In this document: positions 37,401 to 46,536 of the stretch, in pieces
Position numbering within the stretch: the first letter of the stretch is position 1
How the letters are laid out: each line of letters starts with the position of its first letter
Assembly (NCBI GenBank): GCA_035578175.1
Contig: JAQMRL010000003.1
Coordinates: 99,431,969 to 99,495,968, forward strand
Source of the DNA: Catonia carolina
Taxonomy: Eukaryota > Arthropoda > Insecta > Hemiptera > Achilidae
Direction: 5' to 3'
Length of the DNA stretch: 64,000 bases
Made by a program: the position numbers and the translations under genes
The notes under the pieces: generated by a model
Told to the model about the DNA's origin: nothing
Databases searched by the model: none
What the model saw: only the letters and a program-made list of their open reading frames with translations

Positions 37401-40400
37401 CAGTGGCCTTTTTTCAGTTTTGTGGGAGTCCTATTATCTTGGTGAGGGGAAGGCATGCATTTTACTGAACGTGGACTAAAGGTATAATTTAAGGTAGGGG
37501 TTAGTTTATGATTTCAGGGGAGACGGAAAGGGCAGAGTTTGGCATAATCACCGGCCTTTTTATCTTCTGAGTGTTTATTAATTTAAAATGGCGGCTCTTT
37601 TCACCGTAGTGGAGTGATTATGCATAGGAACATGGGGACAACTACCAACTGGGGAGAGTGAGTCATACAAGTAGAAGGGGCATGGGCAAATAAGAGGAAT
37701 ACAGGGCAGAATAAAAATGTGGCAACTCTAAATTTTGTTAAGTGGGTCATACTGGAATTTAGATAAAGTCGTGGAATGGTAATGGCATAGAGACTTCAGG
37801 TGGGTGTGGGCGTCGGTACAAGTCCTGAATGATCTGGGGTCCGTCAGTTTTCCCAGCGTCGTGTAGCCGTTTCGAGGTATTGTAAATAAAGTCCTCCATA
37901 GAAGGGAAGAGAAGGTGTTCGTGTATGATGCGATTGGATATAAGATAGTGGAACTGTGTGATGCACCGGAGGACTTTGTTCTGGTATGCTGAAGTACGTC
38001 TTTTGTTGGACTTGGAGAGAAAGGGCCACCATACCGGTGACCCGTACAAAAGGAAAGGACGTAGGATAGAGGAGTACATCAGAAGTTTCAGTTTTGAGGA
38101 GTATGCAGGAGAGAGGAACAAAGGGATGAGTAAAGCGAACAAGGCCCTACCCTTGCTAAGTTTGCTGTCAATGTGCTGTCGAAGTGTCAATCGTTTATCT
38201 AGGTCAACCCCTAGATATTTCACGCTGTTCTGCCATGGGAGGAGTTCCCCTTCCAATCGTAGAGGCGGAGGAACATTGCGTTTTAGTGTAAAGTGGATTG
38301 CTTCGCATTTTGTGGGGTTAAGTGATAGTCTCCAGACACGACACCAGCTAGTGATGTCTAGAAGCTGAGTTTGAAGCGCGCGGCAATTGAGGCGGAGGCA
38401 TCTGCCGTGACGGTACAGAATAGCATCATCGGCAAACAGTCCGAATTGGATTGAATCACGGACAGGAAAATCGAAGGTGTACATAAGATAGAGGATGGGC
38501 CCAAGGACCGAGCCCTGAGGTACACCCGCGGACGAAAGGGTGAGTGGGGACATGGCCATGTGGAACTGAGGAATAGTGACAGAGACTTGGAACTGTCTTC
38601 CAGTAAGATAGGAATGGAGTAATCGGACAGTTGAGGGGGGAAAGAATTGTGCCAGTTTGTAAAGGAGGCCCATATGCCAGACGCGGTCAAATGCAGCCCG
38701 AAAATCAAGCAGCACAGCCGTCGTGTCACAGTAAGAATTTCTGGCATCCACAAGTGCCGTGACGATGCGGAGGAGTTGGGTAGTTGTGGAGTGTCCTTGA
38801 CGAAAACCAAATTGCTCGGGGGGAAGAACAGATTCAACAACAGGACGCAGGCGCGGGAGAAGAAGCCTTTCGAATAATTTTGACAGGATCGGCAAAAGGG
38901 AAATTGGTCTATAACTTTCGGGATCAGTCGGACGTTTGTGGGGTTTCAGAATAGTAATGACTTTGGAAACCTTCCACGAAGAGGGGAAATGTTGCAGCGC
39001 CAACACTGCATTGAAAATTGCCAAAAGATGAAGCTTTAGATCTGGCGGGGAATTCAGGATGGCGTATCCAGAGACATTATCAGGACCAGGGGCCTTACGC
39101 GGATTAATCGAGGAAATTACAGAGGTGACATCATCCTCCGTGAAGGGCTGTAAGTTACAGGGCGTAGGGTCAGAGAGCGTTGAGTTGACTTCATCATGAA
39201 TGAGCTCATCCTGGTCATGATGAACGGGCGGAGGGGCAACAAAATGTCGTTCAAAATGCGAAGCGAAAGTGTCAGCAATCGCCTGCGGAGAATATGTCAA
39301 ACCATTAGGTGTCATCAGAGGATGCGACTTCCTCTGGGTCGACAACAAACGACGTGTAGCCTCCCATGGTCTTCCGTCATCCGCTATTCGATGAAGGTAG
39401 TCCTCCCACTTACTACACCGGTGACCATCGAGTAGCTGTTTACACCTAGCAGCGGCACCGTTGAACAGATCCCGATGATGTGGATCTCTGGTGCGCTGCC
39501 AGAGCCTTCGAAAGCGACGCCTATCGGCGATTGCTGCTTTGATAGGAGCTGGAAGTGATGACCTAGTGTGAGGCGGGCGTGGGTGTGAGTTCTGGGCAAT
39601 GGAATCGGAAAGTATCGAAGTGAGGGAATCAAGATGGGACTCAAGCTCAGTTACAGTGGTAATAGTAGGGGGTTCAGGTGGGATTAGGGAGGCAACTGAG
39701 TCATAGAAGGAACGCCAGCAGACCTTCAGAGAAGGAGGCGGGACAGGGATACGAGCAGTCGAGGACGTGAAAGTAAACAGAACTGGATAGTGATCAGAAT
39801 TCAATTCAGGTAATACATCGATGTCAGGGACGGAGGCAAGATCGAGAGAAATAGCGTAATCAAGGATATCAGGAAGTTGATAGGTGAATGGGGGCACCCT
39901 TGTCGGGGTGTCAGGAACATGGAGCGCTAACGACAAAGGAGACTGCTCGAGGAAGGACAGGAGTTCAGTACCAGCAATGTTCGTTGTTCGGCAGCCGAGA
40001 TCCGTGTGTTTGCTGTTCCAATCGCCAGCTGCAAACACAGGTTGACGTTGGTCGAAGAGCATAGCAAGGGCTGCGGGGTGGAAATGGGCAGCAGATGGGG
40101 GGCGGTAAACTGAAATGAAAGTAACCAGACGTGAGAAGAGAGGCACCGTAACAGCGACATGTTCAATCGAAGGAATATGGGTCACGTCAAGGAAGTTATG
40201 AACATGTCTCTTATGTATTAGAACAGCTACCCCCCCTGCCGGGACCACAGCGCCAGGTCGATCGGCACGATACACAACGTAGGGGGATAGGCGAAAGCGA
40301 GTAGTAGGTAAAAATTTAGTTTCCTGTAGCAGAGCAACGTCAATATCGTAATCTGTTAGTACTCGTAGTAGGTCATTTCGTTGGCGAAGGATGCCATTGC

Positions 40401-43400
40401 CATTCCATGACATAATGCGAAAACGCATTGCAAAAGGAGGGAGGTCAGAGATGAGATAAGGATAGTGATAGCTTCAGAGGCGGAGCTAATAGATGTTAGT
40501 TGAGGAAGAACATTAGCCACCCAAGCTAGGAACTTAGGGGAGGTTAAGAACTGGACGATCGTAGAAAAATCAAATGCAGTGCTGTCCTTAGGAGGGACTT
40601 TTTTAGCCGGGAGTGGCGGAAACTCCCTTTCTGAGAAGACCGGCTTGGATGGCTGTGAGTGGTGGGACCACTCAGAAGTCGGAAACTGGTTCTTGGTGGT
40701 GACCCTGTGCACAGGAGCCTTCTTAATGATTGTTTTGTTATAGCTCCTCTGAGTAGGAGGGGAAGAAGAGGAAGAGGGTTGTGATTGTGTCGCCTGGGAC
40801 TTGGCGGTAGACGGAGCTGATGAGGAGGCGGCCGTCGATTGGGCGGCAGCCTTGCGCCTCTCGGCAAGAAGCCGGACATGTAATGGGCACCCCCGGTAGC
40901 TAGCAGGGTGCTGGCCATTACAGTTGCAGCAGCGAGGCTGTTCAATTAACTTGCCTTCACACTGAGCTGCGTCGTGCTTACCGCCGCACTTGACGCACCT
41001 TAACTCATGGTTACAATTAACCGATGAGTGGCCATAACGCTGGCACTTAAAACATTGTGGCAGACCCGGCCGTGGGCGGAAGGCCTCCACGGTCACTTCA
41101 ATGTTGAAGATCGAATCGACCTTGTAAATGTCCTCGAAGCGAGGTGACTTGCGCAACTTCACAAGGAACACATTGATTGGCCTGCCAGCTCGGCCAGTTA
41201 TATTCTGGCAGTGGCTCACCTCGAAGCCACGCTCAGCGAGGAACAGTTTTACCTCTTCGGGTTGAAACGAAGAGTGTAACCCTTTGATGGCCACCTTGAC
41301 CTCATCAGGCTCATTCGTATAATATGTGTGGAAGTTTATGCCCTCCGAAAGGAGGACAGTCTTGCACTTCTGGAAGTCCCCAATGTGCCTTGTAAACAAG
41401 GAGTAGGAGTTGCCACGTGTCGTGACCTTGTATGACTCCGAAAGGTGGGTGTTGAGAATTTTTGTAAGTGCAGCCCAGTTGGCAGGGGCGCGGAATACGA
41501 ACGGAGGAACTTTGTTCCTACGGGGGGTCGTTTCTGGGGATGAGGTTGCAACGGGAGTAGAATTTTGTAACATGCCACCTGAGTCCGTCCGGACACGCTT
41601 TCGTTGGACGGTGGTGAATCCAGATTCGTCCTCATGTACCTCCATCGATGCTGACGTTGATGAAGAGGCGGGTATCCCAGTTGATGTTGAGGCTGGTTGA
41701 GGCGAAGTGGCAGTTGGGGCCGCCATCTCCCACACGGCGCCTAGCGGAGACGGTTCCAGCTTTTCGAGAGTTCCACTGCTTGGACGTACACAAGAACGGT
41801 GCTTGTTGCGGCTAGACCCGGGTCGTTAAAACCTTATCTACCCGGGTCTTTAAAACCTTACCAGCACACAAGCGACACGTAACTATGTGACACGTACAAA
41901 GTACACAAATATAGTAACCACACAAATGAAATAGTAGACACACAATTAAATAGGCAATACACGAAATAAGTCTGTATAGTAAATAACGCACAAGTCAATA
42001 TAAATAATAAACTAATTACATATAATAAATAATGCACAAGTCAATATAATAATATACAAATCACAAATAATATAATATAAACTACGAATAATATTGGCTC
42101 TGAGATTGATTATTGAGAAAAAGATAAAGAAAAAGAAAAATACTTATATGGCATTTGTAGATTTAGAGAAAGCATTTGACAATCTGGACTGGAGTAAAAT
42201 GTTTAAAACTTTGAAAAGGCTAGGAATTAAATACAAGGAAAGGAAAGTTATCTACGGCCTGTATAAGAACCAAACGGCTGTTTTGAAAATTGAGGGGTAC
42301 GAAAAAGAGGCTGCTGTAAGAAAAGGTGTACAAGGTTGTTCATTGTCACCTCTACTTTTTAACTTGTATATAGAAGAGGCTATAAATGAAGTGAAGGAAA
42401 AATTTGATGCAGGAATAAAAATTCAAGGAGAAACAATAAAAATGCTGAGATTTGGCGATGATATAGTAGTATTAGCCGACACAAAGAAAGAACTAGAGAA
42501 TATCTTAAATGGAATGGATGAGATCATGAGAAAGGATTACTTCATGAAAATTAATAAGAACAAAACGAAAGTGTTGTGCAGTAGCAAGAGTGGTTTAGAA
42601 GAGATGCGAAATGTAAAAGTAGGCAACGAAAACTTACAGGAAGTTGGGGAATTCTGCTATCTAAGGGATAAAATTACAAAGGATGGTAGAAGCACAAGTG
42701 ATATCAAAAGTAGTATTGCTCAAGCTAGAAAAGCCTTTGAAATAAAAAAACAGCTTACTGACTACAAACATTGATTTACAGATTAGGAGAAATTTCTTAA
42801 AACACCATGCTTGGAGTGTAGCATTATACAGGAGTGAAACGTGGGTGATAGGGGCTGTAGAAAAGAAGAGGATAGAAGCTTTTGAAATGTGGAGTTATAG
42901 GAAAATGTTAAAGATTAGATGGGTGAACAAAATAAGTAATTTAGAGGTTCTTAGGCGAGTAGATGAAAAAAGAAGTATATGGAAGCATCTTACCAGAAGA
43001 AGGGATACGCTAGTGGGACATATCTTAAGACATCCAGGTATTGGACTATCAATAATGGAGGGTAATATTGAGGGAGTAAATTGTAGGGGGAGGCAAAGAT
43101 TAGTATATGTAAAGCAAATCACAAAATATGTAGGGTGTTACAGGTATGTAGATATGAAACGACTTGCGCAAGATAGAACAGCTTGGAGAATTGCATCAAA
43201 CTAGTCGAGAGACTGATGACAAAAAGAAGTTAATGAATAATAACGATGGATTTGAAAAAAATAAGCTTTCTTCTTCAAAAACAAAACTTTTACTAAATTT
43301 TACATTATTTCATTAAACGTGTGTTTTTCGAAATAATTTTATAGAATAAAAAAACATACGAAATACTTTGTATTTTAAGCCTATGTAAGCCTTGAAAAAA

Positions 43401-46400
43401 TTAACACCTCGAAGGAAAGTTATTCGACCATTCAAGAAAAACATTTTCAGAAAATAAAAATGAAGAGACAGACAGTAGTGAAGAACTTGTTGACCTGCTC
43501 AAGAGAATCCCGGTACGTGAAAAAGCTACGAGTCGTGATGTTGAGGAATGGGTGAATCAAGATAAGAAAAAACCTAACTCTGTAGCCAACGGTGATTTTT
43601 CTCTTCTTTCAAAAAATTCATGGTGCATGCTCAATAAACTACATCGTAATGAAACGAAATACAGTAGAATATCAGTAGTCCAGCCTGTTCGGGACCGAGA
43701 GGGTGCCGGATTACTGGATGTGTTGGAATTTTGGAACTATAAATTTAAACAAAAAATTAATATGCATTGATTTCTATGTGATTTTAAATTAAATTAACTA
43801 GGTAATTAAAAAAGGTTTGCTGAGTACTTCTGTAGTCATTGTACTAAACATAATTATCGGCTATTGACATCGCCTAGTGCGGTGTTGGGGTACTCATGTT
43901 CTGAGAATTACGTTTCGTTGTCAATTGAGCATGAAGTATAGTGTATGGCCGAGTTCTGGGTTTTGGATAAAAATTATTTCAAAAATTATTCCATTTAACA
44001 ATAATTAAGGTCTGCTTATTCATTTCTTTAATCAAATCCTAAACATACATGTTATATTAAATCCGCCGTAATTAGGTCGAGTTGATTTCCCTAATTCAAT
44101 TTAAATCTTTTACCAAAATCGGTCCTGGGTGAGGTTTCATACTTTTAGGGCTAATATTTTAGGGCCGGATAACTGGAGGTGCCGGACTACTGCACGACCG
44201 GACTACCGAGATTCTACTGTATACTGAAATGATGAGGGATGAATTGAAGGCTTATATCTTACATAACGCAACCGAATCGAGCCATCAAACAAGTTTTACC
44301 TATGTGCTTAATTTTCTTTCATTAACTTACAACTTAAAGTCTAAAATTACAAATATTAAATCTGTGGTGGGGGAATAAATCCACCCAACTATGTCTTCCT
44401 AAGTTCAAGGGTAGATCAATTTAGCCCTTCTTTGTTTATTTTCCAACTTAGTGTATGATTTTACGTCTACTTAGTGTATTTGTGTGTTAGTTATTGAAAT
44501 TATTTGTTACCAGTAATTACAACATAATTGCCAGTAGACTTATATTTTACTCGGGACAATATTGCTTTGAACAAGATGGAGTGAACATATAAATTATCTA
44601 TTAAAGTTTTTTTTTAAATTGTTCAAATAATTAAAAATACTCTGCTGATATTAAATTTCCCTTACATATTTTAAAAAAAACTGATAATTTTGAAATTACT
44701 AGGCTATTATTTTATTAGAAAAATATATTACAGATCATTAATATGAGGACGTCCTACATCACTGAAGTTCCTGAAAAATATAAAAAATGTATATCTATAA
44801 TATATTTTAAATAACCTGGTGTAAAATATTCACACGACTTTATCTTGGCAATGTAAATAATTAAAAATATAACCTATATTTAATCATAACCTACCGGGTT
44901 GGTCTAGCGGCAAAGTCGTCGCCGCGAGTCAGCTGTTTAAACTGATAATGTCGGAGACCAAGGTTCCGTGGTTCAAATTCTATAGTCGTTTGCACGTTCA
45001 GTTGACTCAACGGAGCAGTATAGGACAATGTATTTCTTATGGAGCTCTTACTGCTACTAGCACGTACACAAACATCGGCTTTGTAGATCAATCAATGCCA
45101 TCATAACCCCCCCTTTAACATTCCCCTTCGCCCCGTTTATAATAAACCTTTTGTAGTCCATATGACTATTAGGGTGATTAATAATTATTAACACTATAAG
45201 TTTATAGGCCTACCTAACTTCATATGAGGATTCCAAACGTGAAATATTTTTTCAATATTGACCGGCCCGTGGTGTAGTGGTCAGCGCAACTGGCTACTAT
45301 GCCGGGTTCCCGGGTTCAATTCCCGGTCAGGTCTGCCATTTTTTTCATCGGTAAATCACTACATATCATTACCTACACACAAGCCCAAGGCTTATGTAGG
45401 CATCATCACTCAATAAAAAAAAAATCTCTACTGGGAAAGATTTTTTTAGATTTGTAATAACCGATTGCGTCATTTGTTAACCTTTATTACGCAGTGTTTA
45501 CAAATTCTAGTGAGGGAACGTGGAGAAGTCATTAGTGGGTCTGGAGTAAAATAGATAAGATATTCATTTAACCCCCCCCCCTCCCACTAATAAAAGAAAA
45601 TGTCTTTACAGTTTTTTTTTACAATTCATTAAACATTCTACATAATACATAATTATTTCCTGTCAAGCAAAACTTGAATTGTAGTTCTACCTTAAAAAAA
45701 AGGTGTTCTACAGAGGTTTTAATACAATGTATTTACGAGTATATACTATTATAATATTAATTAATACTATTAATACTATAATAATATTAACGTATTAATA
45801 CACGCATGCAGATGCTTTTAATTGATGTTTTTAGTTGCGCTAATAGCAATGACGATTCACATAAGATCCATTGCGTCAACTGAACGAACGTAAAGGTAAA
45901 TTAATACGGATTTTAATACTAGAGGACAACCCAACCCCTCAAAGATCAACCACAGTACAATCCACAGAGGATTAAGCGGTAGAGAAGATCAACGAAGGTC
46001 CACCTAGGAAACCAGATCCTCTAAAAGTCCATACCCAACGAGCGGGTGCGGTGTGTTCCGTAGGGCTTCCCACTTCCCTCAGTACTTGTGGCAGCAAAGC
46101 CGCGTTGGACGAGTAGCCGTTGACATGCCGAGCAGATCGCGGTCGCGGTCGATGTTTCAGAACATACCGATCAGCTCCCTTGTACTGACGGCGATGATCT
46201 CATTTGTTTTCAAGTACCGTGAGAGGCAGATCACCCTAATCTTGTAGAGTGCAAAATATGTAGTAAATGAGGCGATTTAAAACAAAATCATAGAAGCCGT
46301 TTAAGAGAAAATTGCAAAAAGTGAAAAAATATAGGTACGAAAATACTTCTTTCGACCGTTTTTGATGAAATGATCGTGTCGGGTTCTTCCTCCCTTATAG

Positions 46401-46478
46401 TATCTAACTTAACTTTCAAATTTCTACTTTCGTACAATTTTCCGTTCTTAATTTTATTCACACACGCGCACGCGCGCG

Positions 46479-46536
<58 letters not shown>

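Larger units (their letters stand above)
37116..42089 (-). mobile_element. Jockey-clade LINE, apparently full-length
   Basis: A 4,974-bp insertion flanked by the 10-bp direct repeat aatattggct (37106-37115, 42090-42099). Read on the minus strand: 5' UTR (about 41736-42089), gag-like ORF1, overlapping ORF2, 3' UTR of about 640 bp, and a 3' terminus of three gattcag repeats rather than poly(A). Both ORFs are open, so this is the best-preserved LINE in the window. It is inserted inside an older LINE in the intron between modSP exons 1 and 2. Confidence 0.9.
36545..43215 (+). mobile_element. 5'-truncated LINE split by a younger Jockey insertion
   Basis: Reverse transcriptase sequence at 36545-37115 (ending GTRDAILA) resumes at 42100 (LRLIIEK) in register once the 37116-42089 insertion and one copy of its 10-bp duplication are ignored. 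The element lacks the endonuclease end and its 3' part is frameshifted. It ends with a gatgacaaaaagaag-type tail near 43220. Confidence 0.82.

Noticed and set aside
40544..41700. Long frames on both strands over the Jockey ORF1 and ORF2
   Set aside because: Out-of-frame readings of GC-rich LINE coding sequence; the 459- and 889-residue frames carry all domain motifs.
46053..46247. 64-residue RS-rich frame as a host gene
   Set aside because: No recognised domain, no splice partners and no homologous feature in the window; reported only as a finding.
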